Part shown: piece after piece, positions 50,991 to 59,639 of the stretch | Layout: the number at the start of each line of letters is the position of its first letter | How positions within the stretch are numbered: position 1 is the first letter of the stretch | Source: Myceligenerans pegani | Lineage (GTDB): Bacteria > Actinomycetota > Actinomycetes > Actinomycetales > Cellulomonadaceae | DNA: 64,000 bases | NCBI RefSeq assembly: GCF_014892515.1 | Contig: NZ_JADBGR010000112.1 | Coordinates: 62,001-126,000 of the forward strand | Direction: 5' to 3' | The notes under the pieces: model-generated | What the model was told of the DNA's origin: nothing | Seen by the model: the letters and a program-made list of their open reading frames with translations, nothing else | Database searches by the model: none | Made by a program: the position numbers and the translations under genes

Positions 50991-51420
50991 GTGACCGTGC
51001 TGCCGTTCGACCTCTCGTCGCAGTCAGTGGAGGGTGAGCTGAAAGCGGCGGTCGACGATCGCGGCATGACGGTGACGAGCCTCATCAACAACGCAGGCTT
51101 CGGAACCTTCGGCGCCTTTCGCGACGATGAGGCGGTCACCTGGCCCGCGAGATCGCCGTCGATGTGTCGGCCCGGTGCAACTCGCCTCGGCGTTCCCCCC
51201 GACCTGCTCGCGGGGGGGAGGGCTTCCTCCTCAACGTGGCGAGCATGGCCGTCTACACGCCGACGCCCCGCATGGCCGTCTACGGGCGCGATCCCGGCCC
51301 GAGTGTCATCGACGGCGGCGCCAATCGCGTCTCCACGATCGCCGCGCGGGTGATGAGCCGTCGCGCGGTCGTGTCGCTGATGGAGCGCGTCACGAACCCG
51401 CGCCGTCGCGACCGGCGTGG
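50991..51420 (+). pseudogene. Decayed short-chain dehydrogenase
   Basis: In one frame the sequence reads TVLPFDLSSQSVEGELKAAV then TVTSLINNAGFGTFGAFRDD, the NNAG segment of an SDR. Further on, a different frame gives FLLNVASMAVYTPTPRMAVY, the catalytic-serine region, and then VIDGGANRVSTIAARVMSRR. The Rossmann glycine motif at the start and the YxxxK region are missing. Frame changes and deletions make it a pseudogene. It ends just before the TetR gene on the other strand. Confidence 0.8.
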
Positions 51421-51447
51421 GGTATCTGGGCACCGCCCCTGGCGCCG

Positions 51448-52044
51448 TCAGCTGGACAGGGCGCGTACCAGCAGCCGGTGCAGCGCGGCCAGGGACGCAT
51501 CATCCATCGCAGCGCCGGACGTGGCGAGCCGAATGACGTGCGGCCCCGCCAGGAGATCCAGAACGACGTCGACGTCCACGCCACCGCTGATCTCACCGCG
51601 CGCTACGGCACGATCCACAATCTGCCGAACGCTTCGGCGCCGGGGCTCTGAGACCTCACGGCGTAGCCCTGCGGCGAGCTCGGGGACACGGAGGGAGGAG
51701 GCCACCAGATCCGTGAGGATCCGCGCGACCCGCGGCTGCGCCAGCAGATCCCGCACCTCCTGGAGCGCGGCGCGCAGATCACCGGAGAGGCTGCCGGTGT
51801 TCTCCGGGTCGGAGTCCGTGACCGCGACCGCCGCCACGACGTCCACTACCATCGGGAGCTTGGAATTCCAGCGGCGGTACAGGGCCGCCTTCCCGACCCC
51901 GGCCCGCTCGGCGACCGCGTTCATCGAGAACGCACCGTACCCTCGCTCTGCGAGCTCGGAGATCACCGCGCGACTGATCGCGGTCGTGACCCGATCGCGA
52001 AGCCGTGCCCCGCCCCGCACTGAAGCGGACTGCTCCTGGGTCAC
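51448..52044 (-). CDS. TetR-family transcriptional regulator
   Basis: A 198-residue regulator: ISRAVISELAERGYGAFSMN and AVAERAGVGKAALYRRWNSK form the helix-turn-helix, and the C-terminal domain (TetR_C type, LLAGPHVIRLATSGAAMDDA) is complete. GTG 52044 overlaps the SnoaL-like gene stop (GTGA), so the two are cotranscribed. The operon promoter region holds a TATGGAAC/GTTCCATA dyad, probably the autoregulatory operator. Confidence 0.9.
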   Translation of the reverse strand: MTQEQSASVRGGARLRDRVTTAISRAVISELAERGYGAFSMNAVAERAGVGKAALYRRWNSKLPMVVDVVAAVAVTDSDPENTGSLSGDLRAALQEVRDLLAQPRVARILTDLVASSLRVPELAAGLRREVSEPRRRSVRQIVDRAVARGEISGGVDVDVVLDLLAGPHVIRLATSGAAMDDASLAALHRLLVRALSS

Positions 52045-52496
52045 GATGCGGCTTCAAGCGAGGGAAGCTCGCTCAGGCCTAGTTGCTGGACGAACCACAG
52101 GCTGTCCGAGTGGACCCAGTACTCGACGATCCTGCCCTCGCCGTCCAGGCGCAAGAGATCGGCCCCGAAGAACCCCACTGACGTACCCGGCTCGGCCGAT
52201 GCACCCGGGATGCCGCCGGGATATGTCGCATCGGCCCGCCACCGAATGATCACCATGTCACCGTCCCGGAACGGTCCACGCTCGATGCTGAAGCGCAGAT
52301 CCCGCAACGCCTCGTGCGCACCGCGCACCCAAGCCTCGAACGCTTCGCGACCCTCGCTGTCGGTAGAGGCCCCACCCGTCAGTGGCGCTGCGTGTGAAAC
52401 GAACTGAGGCGAGAGGATCCGGGACGTCACCGTGAGATCGCCGTTCCACAGCGAGATCCAGGTATCGGCGAGATTCGACGTGAATGTGTCGGTCAT
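52041..52496 (-). CDS. SnoaL-like/NTF2-fold protein
   Basis: A 151-residue NTF2-like protein: NLADTWISLWNGDLTVTSRI, FVSHAAPLTGG, FEAWVRGAHEALRDLRFSIE, DGDMVIIRWRADATYPG and EYWVHSDSLWFVQQLGL follow the SnoaL-like polyketide-cyclase pattern. Members may be small-molecule isomerases, hydrolases or binding proteins. ATG 52496 is used. It is the first gene of a two-gene operon with TetR, under the dyad at 52511-52537. Confidence 0.82.
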   Translation of the reverse strand: MTDTFTSNLADTWISLWNGDLTVTSRILSPQFVSHAAPLTGGASTDSEGREAFEAWVRGAHEALRDLRFSIERGPFRDGDMVIIRWRADATYPGGIPGASAEPGTSVGFFGADLLRLDGEGRIVEYWVHSDSLWFVQQLGLSELPSLEAAS

Positions 52497-52510
52497 GGTG
52501 ATCCTTTCAA

Positions 52511-52537
52511 TATGGAACTAGTCGGTTCCGTTCCATA
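52511..52537. promoter_or_regulatory. TetR operator dyad upstream of the SnoaL-TetR operon
   Basis: TATGGAAC (52511-52518) and GTTCCATA (52530-52537) are exact inverse complements. An internal GGAAC/GGTTCC dyad overlaps the first arm. It sits 15 bp upstream of the SnoaL start, ideal for repression by the cotranscribed TetR protein. Confidence 0.7.
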
Positions 52538-52622
52538 GTACACCTCGCGCACCGACAGTGGGCAAGTTCGGGGTCACGCGATCGCGTAGCTCGTGCCCGA
52601 CGGGGCGGCACGTTCCCATCGC

Positions 52623-52941
52623 CTAGAGCTCGATGACGATCTCGCCGGGCACGAGTCGCCGGCCTGCAGTTCGGCTGCGGTGCGGATCTGATCGATCGGG
52701 AACGTCTCGGTGATCGTCACTCGCCACCGGCCCGCCGCCACGTGGCGGTCGATCTCCTCGAGCGCGCTGCGGGGCGCGTTCGCCCCCGCTCGCCGGGGTG
52801 ATGCGCTCGATCGTGAGGGCGGCCACGGTGCGGTCGTCGACGCCGTCGGGTACGGATCGCCTCGCCGCCGGCGGCGATCGTCGGCGGCGCTTCCACGATC
52901 GCGCGGTCCGCAACCGCACGGGACAGGGCGCCGCCGAAGCA
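52623..52941 (-). pseudogene. Decayed zinc-type/MDR alcohol dehydrogenase, relative of the gene at 55086-56051
   Basis: Pieces in different frames match the intact gene nearby: FGGALSRAVADRAIVEAPPT (intact: FGGALSRSVADFVVIDALGG), then PDGVDDRTVAALTIERI, then ALEEIDRHVAAGRWRVTITE and FPIDQIRTAAELQA, ending LVPGEIVIEL. The whole coenzyme-binding middle is deleted and frames change at least twice. Start and the N-terminal third are missing. It is a pseudogene left from a duplicated or independently acquired copy. Confidence 0.82.
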
Positions 52942-53182
52942 CTCGGTCGCTGACGCCTGGTTCTTCCACTTCTGCCTCTCGTGTCGCCAACCGGGAAACG
53001 GACCGCGATCCGTTACCTGGTAGGAGTCGGTCGCCGTCGGGTCCAACGCGGCATGTGGTGCCGGGTGGATCTAGGTGGCGTTGGATGAGTCGGTGCTGTT
53101 CGCCCGTTCGGCGGTACCCAGGCACCGGCGCTTCGACCTGCGACGGGCCTCGCGCTTCGATCCTCCGGCGCAGACAACACTG

Positions 53183-54856
53183 CTATGGAGTGAAGGCGAC
53201 AACCTTCCTGTCGGGGTCGTACTCGTAGGTGCCCGTGAAGCCCCAGTTCTGCCAGCCGCCGTGACCGGTGTTGGTCACGGTGCCTTCGTCGATGGCGAAG
53301 ATGTCGACGCCATCGACGACCGCGAGGTGTTCCAATCCCGAGATGCCCCCAAATATCGTCTCGTTGAGGTTTTTGACGGCGAGGATATTCGTGTCGGGAA
53401 AAGCGGTCGTGTACTCCTGGATGAGCGACTGGATGAGCCTGCCCTTGTCCCGGGGCTTGTCACCGTCGAAGCCGGTACCGGGGTAGGTGCCCTCGGAGTA
53501 GGCGGGGGACTGGTCGTCGAAGTCGACTGTCTGCGAGCCGTGGGCGGGTTCGGGATCCAGATCGGCGGGCGGAGGGAGCCGGAAGGTCACCTCCTTGCCG
53601 TTGGTGCCGCCGCGTTCGCTCAGGCCGTACCAGGCCCAGTTGTTGTATCCGCCGTCGCCGTCGTTGACGAAGGTGCCGTCCTCGAAGACGTAGACGTTGA
53701 ACAGGCCGCGTGGGTTGCTGCCGTCGTCGTGTTCGGAGGCGTTCAGGTTGTACTGGCCTTCGAAGACGAACCGGTTCGGCTCGTCCTTCCAATGGCCGCC
53801 CTGCTCCTCGTGCATGGCCAGCACGTTGTAGTCCGGGTAACATCGACGCAGGTCGTTGACCAGCATCCCGACGCCGGCCGCCGAGGCCTGCGAGTCCAGC
53901 GCGTCGTACTTGCCGTGGTAGCGGCTCTGGTCGGGTGGTTCACGGCCCTCCACCTGACAGCCTTCGTCACCCGGTTTCCAGTCCTTCCTGCGCTCAGGTG
54001 TCGGGGGGCGGTCGAAGGTCACAGTGCGTCCGTCGTCGCTCCTGTCCCACCATCCGTCGAAGGCGCGGTTCTTCCAACCAAGATCGTTCCCCTCGGCCCA
54101 CGTGAACGTACCGGTGTCGAAGATGTAGACACGGTAGGTCTGTCCGCTGATCTCCACGGTCTGGATGAGTTCCGAGCCGTCCATCTGCTGCAGGTTTCCG
54201 TCCTGCGGTTTCGCGATGACGATGTTGTGGTCCGGGAAGCAGTACCGCAGGTCGTCGAGGGCTGCCTTCACCCGTTGTTCCTTCTTCTTCTCGTTGTTGA
54301 TCGTGTCGATGATGAAGTTGACGAGCTGGGACACGCTCCAGTCCAGCCCAGCTTTGAGCCCGGCGCCAGCGGCTCCGGGCAGGTCCAGTCCGGTATTGAT
54401 CTTCACCTTCGACCCTGAGGTGCGTTCCTGGGGCTGGCTGCACAGGGACTCGATCGGGGCGCCGTCACCGTTGCCGTTCTCGTCAACCTCGTACTTTCCG
54501 CTGGGGTCGGTTCGCGGTCGGTCCTGCGGCTGTGCACTGTTCCTCTCACCGCCCTCCATCGCGGGCATGTTCGGACTCTCGTACCTCGCGGGCGTCGTGG
54601 TCGCGTCTCCTGAGGCGGCGTCGACAGGTTGGGCGCAGTCGTGGTCGCGCAACTGCCCGATCGAGTTGACAGCGCAGACGAGTCGCGCGCTCACCACAGC
54701 TGACACGGACGAGGCGGCGGCGAGAAGGATGCCGACGACAAGCAGCGCGATGAGCGTCACCCCGGCGAACTCCACGGCAGCCTGACCGGACTCGGTCGCA
54801 CCCAACCGCTGGCACAACGGCGGTGGGGGTACGCGAAGTCTGCCGCGAGCACCCAT
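53183..54856 (-). CDS. TadE-anchored exported protein with three copies of an unfamiliar domain
   Basis: A 557-residue protein. Residues ~21-62 are a TadE/TadG-like pseudopilin segment (TESGQAAVEFAGVTLIALLV). A polar linker leads to three repeats at about 201-283, 335-428 and 478-556. Shared pattern: LR.C(F/Y)PD.N(I/V)(V/L)A, then V(Y/D)(I/V)F(D/E).GTF, then a G-rich turn and NW.(F/W).G, ending VTF or VAF. Examples: CFPDHNIVIAK, CYPDYNVLAMH, AFPDTNILAVK. The domain faintly recalls small secreted 'stress' proteins of Streptomyces; I cannot name the family. No operon partner is visible. Confidence 0.7.
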   Translation of the reverse strand: MGARGRLRVPPPPLCQRLGATESGQAAVEFAGVTLIALLVVGILLAAASSVSAVVSARLVCAVNSIGQLRDHDCAQPVDAASGDATTTPARYESPNMPAMEGGERNSAQPQDRPRTDPSGKYEVDENGNGDGAPIESLCSQPQERTSGSKVKINTGLDLPGAAGAGLKAGLDWSVSQLVNFIIDTINNEKKKEQRVKAALDDLRYCFPDHNIVIAKPQDGNLQQMDGSELIQTVEISGQTYRVYIFDTGTFTWAEGNDLGWKNRAFDGWWDRSDDGRTVTFDRPPTPERRKDWKPGDEGCQVEGREPPDQSRYHGKYDALDSQASAAGVGMLVNDLRRCYPDYNVLAMHEEQGGHWKDEPNRFVFEGQYNLNASEHDDGSNPRGLFNVYVFEDGTFVNDGDGGYNNWAWYGLSERGGTNGKEVTFRLPPPADLDPEPAHGSQTVDFDDQSPAYSEGTYPGTGFDGDKPRDKGRLIQSLIQEYTTAFPDTNILAVKNLNETIFGGISGLEHLAVVDGVDIFAIDEGTVTNTGHGGWQNWGFTGTYEYDPDRKVVAFTP

Positions 54857-55085
54857 GTCGTTAAATTAGAGGCAAAGGTTTCTTCTCGCCACGGACCCGT
54901 GTCCTACTGATCACGGATCCTGCTGGGCCCCGGGACCCACAGGTCCGATAGGCGTGGGCGCACCTGCAAGGGTTGGAGAAGCTCGGCCTCGTCGAATGAG
55001 CTCATGGGCAGCGCGACAGCTGCTCGGCGGCGGGACCATGTTCGCCGGCCTGTTCGGCGGTGCACGGCACGGATGCGGTCGTTCC
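54857..55085. other. Gap with a trace of a winged-helix gene
   Basis: The AT-rich start (TTAAATTAGAGG) is probably the upstream region of the TadE-anchored gene. Around 54958-55000 one plus-strand frame reads AHLQGLEKLGLVE then stops, like the end of an ArsR/MarR recognition helix. This is only a fragment and no start is visible. Confidence 0.35.
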
Positions 55086-56051
55086 TCAGTGCTCCTTCAG
55101 CTCGACGACGATCTTGCCGCGCGCGTGCCGGCTGGCTTGAAGTTCGGCCGCGTCGCGGATCTGTCTGAGCGGGAAGCTCGCCGCGATGGGCACGCGGAGC
55201 CGGCCTTCCGCGACCAGGCGTGCGATCTCCTCCAGGGCGTCGGGAGCGGTGGTGGCGCCGTTGGCCGCCGCCACACCGTCGACCTTCGTGGCGATGGTGC
55301 AGATCCGGTCGTCTGGCACGCCGAGCTCTCTCGCGGCGTGCACCGTCTCTGTCCCGTGCAGGTCCATTGCGGCGGTGACGCCGTCGGGGGCCAGGGCCCG
55401 GACCCGGTCGACCAGGCCGTCGCTGTAGGCGACGGGCTCGGCTCCGAGCCCGCGCAGGTATTCGGCCGATGACGGCGACCCCGTCCCGATTACGTGCGCC
55501 CCGGCGATCCGCGCGAGCTGGACGGCGAACACCCCGACCCCGCCGCCGGCACCACCGATCAGGACGGTATCACCCGGCCCGAGGCCCACCGCGGTGAGGG
55601 CGGCGGATGCCGTGCGGCCGGCGATCGTGAGGGTGGCGGCGGTGTGGTCATCGACGCCGTCGGGCGTGTGATGAGCCTCGTTCGCCGCCGTCCCCCCAAG
55701 CGCGTCGATCACCACGAAGTCGGCGACCGAACGGGATAGGGCGCCCCCGAACACCCGGTCACCCGGCGCCAAGCCGGTCACCCCGGCTCCGACCAAGTCG
55801 ACCACACCGGCATAGTCGGTGCCGAACCCGGCCGGGAGGCGCAGGCCGAACCGGGCGGCGGAGTCCGCGTCGGCAGTCATGATCCTGTCCATCGGGTTGA
55901 GTCCGGCAGCGGTGACCCGCACCCGGATCTGTCCCGGGCCCGCCTGCGGGACGGGAGTCCCGCGGATGGTCAGGACCTCGGGGCCGCCGAACGCGTCGAG
56001 CAGGACTGCCCTGCTGCTGGCTGTCGCCTGTGAATCGCTCTGTTGCTGCAT
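55086..56051 (-). CDS. NADP-dependent MDR-family oxidoreductase (quinone reductase-like)
   Basis: A 321-residue medium-chain dehydrogenase without catalytic zinc ligands. AVLLDAFGGPEVLTIRGTPV opens the protein. VRVTAAGLNPMDRIMTADAD and LPAGFGTDYAGVVDLVGAGV form the GroES-like domain; GDTVLIGGAGGGVGVFAVQL is the coenzyme site; ALEEIARLVAEGRLRVPIAA closes the fold. Likely reduces quinones or enones. It is divergent from a TetR gene, and their spacer has matching operators. A decayed relative is at 52623-52941. Confidence 0.9.
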   Translation of the reverse strand: MQQQSDSQATASSRAVLLDAFGGPEVLTIRGTPVPQAGPGQIRVRVTAAGLNPMDRIMTADADSAARFGLRLPAGFGTDYAGVVDLVGAGVTGLAPGDRVFGGALSRSVADFVVIDALGGTAANEAHHTPDGVDDHTAATLTIAGRTASAALTAVGLGPGDTVLIGGAGGGVGVFAVQLARIAGAHVIGTGSPSSAEYLRGLGAEPVAYSDGLVDRVRALAPDGVTAAMDLHGTETVHAARELGVPDDRICTIATKVDGVAAANGATTAPDALEEIARLVAEGRLRVPIAASFPLRQIRDAAELQASRHARGKIVVELKEH

Positions 56052-56085
56052 GTGTGCCTGTCTCCTCGATGTAAGGGAACACGCT

Positions 56086-56148
56086 GAAACGGACTATGCT
56101 CCACTTGCAAGAGAAGGCCCTAGCACAAGCGGAGCGTGATCCGTTTTG
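56086..56148. promoter_or_regulatory. Paired TetR operators between the MDR and TetR genes
   Basis: AAACGGACTATGCTCC followed by ACTTG (56087-56107) and the inverse copy CAAGCGGAGCG then TGATCCGTTTT (56126-56147) match at 17 of 21 positions when one is inverted. Each arm is itself a dyad of type CGGA-N6-TCC. One site is placed over each divergent promoter, fitting joint repression by the TetR protein. Confidence 0.7.
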
Positions 56149-56724
56149 ACCGAGGTGGAGAGGCGCGCGCCACGCGCGGACGCGGCGCGCAACCGCGACC
56201 AGCTACTCGCCGTGGCGACTCGCATGTTCATGTCGGCCGGCGCCGAGCCGTCGATGCGCGCGATCGCCCGCGAGGCAGGGGTAGGCATCGCCACGCTGTA
56301 TCGGCATTTTCCTACCCGCGAGTCGGTCGTCGACGCGGTCTACCGGGACCAGGTCGTGCGGCTGACGACCGGTGCCCGCGAGCTGCTCGACCGGCTACCT
56401 CCGGCGGCGGCGATGCGACACTGGATGGACTTGTTCGGAGACTGGATCGCGGCCAAGAGCGGCATGCTCGACACGCTGCTCGCGATGACGGAGTCGGGCG
56501 AGATCGCCCATGCGGAGACCCGTACCGAGCTGCTGGCGGCTATCGCCACGATCCTCGATGCCGGCCGCGTGGCAGGTGACCTCCGCGACGACGCCACTGC
56601 TGACGACATCGCCGCCTCCCTCATCGGCATCTTTACCGTCGCCCCCCGGCCCGAGCACGATGCCAGGGCCAGCCGCCTGCTCAACCTCCTGATGGACGGT
56701 CTCCGGCCCACTGTCCGGGGCTGA
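56146..56724 (+). CDS. TetR-family transcriptional regulator
   Basis: A 192-residue regulator: RADAARNRDQLLAVATRMFM, AIAREAGVGIATLYRHFPTR and ESVVDAVYRDQVV are the classic TetR DNA-binding domain, followed by a SbtR-like C-terminal domain (LLDRLPPAAAMRHWMDLFGD). The best-fitting start is TTG 56146 with GGAG upstream; GTG 56155 is an alternative. It should repress the divergent oxidoreductase and itself through the paired operators. Confidence 0.88.
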   Translation: MTEVERRAPRADAARNRDQLLAVATRMFMSAGAEPSMRAIAREAGVGIATLYRHFPTRESVVDAVYRDQVVRLTTGARELLDRLPPAAAMRHWMDLFGDWIAAKSGMLDTLLAMTESGEIAHAETRTELLAAIATILDAGRVAGDLRDDATADDIAASLIGIFTVAPRPEHDARASRLLNLLMDGLRPTVRG

Positions 56725-57053
56725 TCGCTGTCGCGAGACGCCGTTCGTCCGAGCCGCTCGGGTGAACGGCGACCTCGAGGAGCTGTTCTTCGGGCAGTCC
56801 CGATTCAGGTATCCAACTTCTGACTGCTTTGGGCCCGGCTCGTCCGGGCTGACCACCTGGCCGAGGGCCCGGAATTGTGGAGTCTTGCGGTTCCGGGCCT
56901 TCTTGCGTCCTGGTGTGTCGTGGACGCCTGAGGTCGTAGGAGGTCCGAGATCGTGTCCGGCCATGGCACGGGGATGGCGGGACGGACGCGACGCGAGCCG
57001 GGAGGAGGGCGACGAGCGAGACAGCGAAGCATTCTCAGCCGGATGGAGCCGGG
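56725..57053. other. Gap without a recognisable gene
   Basis: About 330 bp between convergent TetR and AraC genes. Frames are open on both strands but no domain or ribosome site supports a gene. A plus-strand frame (from about 56762) reads SRFRYPTSDCFGPGSSGLTT, and the composition is somewhat lower in GC; it may be a remnant of an inserted element, but nothing could be identified. Confidence 0.45.
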
Positions 57054-57989
57054 TCAGCTCGCGCGCACCGCGCGTTCCCGCGCACGCCACTCCCGGGGCG
57101 TGCACCCGTGCTCGCGTCGGAAGGCTCGCGTGAACGTCCCCACGTCGTCGAAGCCGGAGGCGTAGGCCACCTGCTCCACGGTGCGCGCCGCGACCGAGGC
57201 GTCGGTCAGCAGACGTGCCGCCACCCGCAGCCGTTCGGACCGCAGGAACGCCGCCGGGGTGAGCCCGACCTGCTCGAACACCTGGTAGAGCCGCCGTCGG
57301 GAGACGAAGTGGCTCCTCGCCACGTGGTCGATGTCCAGGCCCGGCATTGTCGCGTGGGCACGGAGGAACTCGCGGATCGTGTGCCGCAGTCCGCCCGACG
57401 TCCTGGGGACGACAGGCCCGTCCCCGAACGACGTGCGGACCATGACCCGGGCCAGGTCGCGGGTAACGTCGGCGACGAGGGGTGGGCCGGCGCCGTCGGG
57501 CAGTGTCGCCACGTAGGAGAAGAGGTTGTGGACAGCGGCCTCCTGTTGTCCGCCGGGTACGGCGAGGCGGTCCGTGGCGGCCTCGACCATGCGCTCGGGG
57601 AGTCCGAGCGACGAGCGGGAGACCTGAACGAGGAGCTGCTGCTGTCCCGGCCGTGAGTAGTCCACGTAGTACGGGCGGTCCGTCGCATAGACGACGACGG
57701 ACCCCGGACGGACCGAGGCGGATCGTCCGCCCTGGGACACCGTGCCGGTAGAGGATCGCTGCAGGGAGATGTGGAGGTCGTCCCCGGCCGCGCGGGCGGC
57801 GAGCCGCTCGGTGCGTTCGGAGCAATGGCCGGAACTCGTGGCGAGCGAGACCGACAGGCTGTCGTCGAGCGGGGTGTGTTCCATGCGGCCCGAGAAGGCC
57901 GGCTCGAAACGAGCGCAGCGCAGCGGTACGAAGCACTCGCTGACCAGCGTCTCCCAGCTGTCGGCGTGCTCTGCCTCGAGGACCACCAT
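57054..57989 (-). CDS. AraC-family transcriptional regulator
   Basis: A 311-residue regulator. The N-terminal half is an AraC-binding-like domain (SECFVPLRCARFEPAFSGRM, VRPGSVVVYATDRPYYVDYS). The C-terminal half has two helix-turn-helices: LDIDHVARSHFVSRRRLYQV and VEQVAYASGFDDVGTFTRAF followed by RREHGCTPREWR. It resembles regulators of aldehyde/aromatic degradation genes. ATG 57989 follows CGGGAGA. It is divergent from the aldehyde dehydrogenase-ABC operon (162-bp spacer) and is the likely activator. Confidence 0.9.
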   Translation of the reverse strand: MVVLEAEHADSWETLVSECFVPLRCARFEPAFSGRMEHTPLDDSLSVSLATSSGHCSERTERLAARAAGDDLHISLQRSSTGTVSQGGRSASVRPGSVVVYATDRPYYVDYSRPGQQQLLVQVSRSSLGLPERMVEAATDRLAVPGGQQEAAVHNLFSYVATLPDGAGPPLVADVTRDLARVMVRTSFGDGPVVPRTSGGLRHTIREFLRAHATMPGLDIDHVARSHFVSRRRLYQVFEQVGLTPAAFLRSERLRVAARLLTDASVAARTVEQVAYASGFDDVGTFTRAFRREHGCTPREWRARERAVRAS

Positions 57990-58151
57990 TGTTCGTCTCC
58001 CGCACATGTGTTCCCAGACCGTACCGCTGAGGCGTGAGGTCGGTCAACGCCGGCCGGCGATCGAGAGTGCACAAAACGCCGGATCGGAGCCGGGCGAGCC
58101 TGCCTACCGTTCCCTCACCGCCGCCGACGACGGTCAAGGAGGAGAGAGACG

Positions 58152-59606
58152 ATGACGTTCTTCCGGCAGGACGAGTGGGACGGCCGCGCCTACGTGGGGG
58201 GCTGGACCGAGCTCGAGGGCACGGCGACGGTGGTGTCGCCGTCGACGGGTGCCACGCTGGCCACCGTGGCCTCGGGCAGCGCGGCGGACCTCGCCGACGC
58301 CGTGGGCCGCGCGGCGGCCGCCCAGCGCGACTGGGCCGCGCGCCCCGCGCACGAGCGTGCCGACGTGATGCGCCGGGCGGCGGCCGTGATCGAGGCGCAC
58401 GGCGAGGTGCTGGCACGCTGGCTTGTCGACGAGGCGGGATCCGGCCGGGGCAAGGCCGCCTTCGAGGCGGGCCTCGTGGCCGCCGACGCCCACCAGGCTG
58501 CAGCCTCGGCGATGATGCCGTACGGGCAGCTCCTGCAGTCGGCGCACCCGCGCCTGAGCCTCGCCCGGCGGCGGCCCGTCGGCGTCGTGGGCGTGATCGC
58601 ACCCTTCAACTTCCCGACCATCCTCGCGGCCCGTTCGGTGTTCCCGGCCCTCGCCCTCGGCAACGCCGTCGTGCTCAAGCCGGATCCTCGGACCACGGTC
58701 GCCGGTGGGCTGTTCCTCGCCGCGGTGGTGGAGGAAGCGGGCCTGCCCGCGGGGGTCTTCGCGGTGGTGCCGGGCGAGGCGGACGTCGGTGCCGCGCTCG
58801 TGGAGCACCCCGAGGTGCCGGTCATCTCGTTCACCGGATCGACGGAGGCGGGCCGCGCGATCGGCGAGCGCGCCGGACGGCTGCTCAAGAGGGCCCATCT
58901 CGAGCTCGGCGGCAACAACGCGATGGTGGTCCTGCCCGGCGTCGACGTGGCCGCCGCCGCGTCCGCCGGTGCCTGGGGCTCGTTCCTGCACCAGGGTCAG
59001 ATCTGCATGACGACCGGCCGCCACCTCGTGCACGCCGGCGTCTACGACGAGTACGTGGCGCTCCTGGCCGAGAAGGCCAGGGCGCTGCCCGCGGGAGACC
59101 CCGCCACCGGCACACCGCTCGGGCCCGTCATCGACGCCAAGCAGCTGGCGCGGATCGACGAGATCGTGACCGACACGGTGGCAGCCGGCGCCCGCCTCGC
59201 TGCGGGCGGCACGTACACGGACCTCTTCTACCAGCCCACCGTGCTCGCCGACGTGCAGCCGGACCACCGGGCGTTCACCGACGAGATCTTCGGCCCCGTC
59301 GCCCCCGTGGTCCGGTTCGAGGACGTGGACGAGGCGATCGATCTCGTCAACGCCACCGGTTACGGGCTGTCCGCCGCACTCCTTGGCCCCGACGCGTTCA
59401 AGGCGTTCGAGCTGGGCGACCGGATCCCCAGCGGGATCCTCCACATCAACGACCAGACGGTCGACGACGAGGCCCAGGCCCCCTTCGGCGGGACCGGGTT
59501 CTCCGGCACCGGCGCCCGCTTCGGCGGGCACGAGGCGAACATCGAGGCCTTCACGGAGACCCAGTGGGTCACCGTGCAGTCCCACATCCAGCGATACCCG
59601 TTCTGA
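58152..59606 (+). CDS. Aldehyde dehydrogenase, benzaldehyde/vanillin dehydrogenase-like
   Basis: A 484-residue NAD(P)-dependent aldehyde dehydrogenase. GVIAPFNFPTILAARSVFPA and LKPDPRTTVAGG bind the coenzyme; FTGSTEAGRAIGERAG is the glycine turn; HLELGGNNAMVVLPG holds the general-base Glu; HQGQICMTTGRHLV holds the catalytic Cys; EIFGPVAPVVRF closes the site. The pattern is close to benzaldehyde-type enzymes, but the natural substrate is unknown. ATG 58152 follows AAGGAGGAGAG. It heads an operon with a sugar-type ABC importer, so it may oxidise the imported compound's aldehyde product. Confidence 0.9.
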   Translation: MTFFRQDEWDGRAYVGGWTELEGTATVVSPSTGATLATVASGSAADLADAVGRAAAAQRDWAARPAHERADVMRRAAAVIEAHGEVLARWLVDEAGSGRGKAAFEAGLVAADAHQAAASAMMPYGQLLQSAHPRLSLARRRPVGVVGVIAPFNFPTILAARSVFPALALGNAVVLKPDPRTTVAGGLFLAAVVEEAGLPAGVFAVVPGEADVGAALVEHPEVPVISFTGSTEAGRAIGERAGRLLKRAHLELGGNNAMVVLPGVDVAAAASAGAWGSFLHQGQICMTTGRHLVHAGVYDEYVALLAEKARALPAGDPATGTPLGPVIDAKQLARIDEIVTDTVAAGARLAAGGTYTDLFYQPTVLADVQPDHRAFTDEIFGPVAPVVRFEDVDEAIDLVNATGYGLSAALLGPDAFKAFELGDRIPSGILHINDQTVDDEAQAPFGGTGFSGTGARFGGHEANIEAFTETQWVTVQSHIQRYPF

Positions 59607-59639
59607 GGTATCCCGACCATCACGAGAGGACGTGCGACG

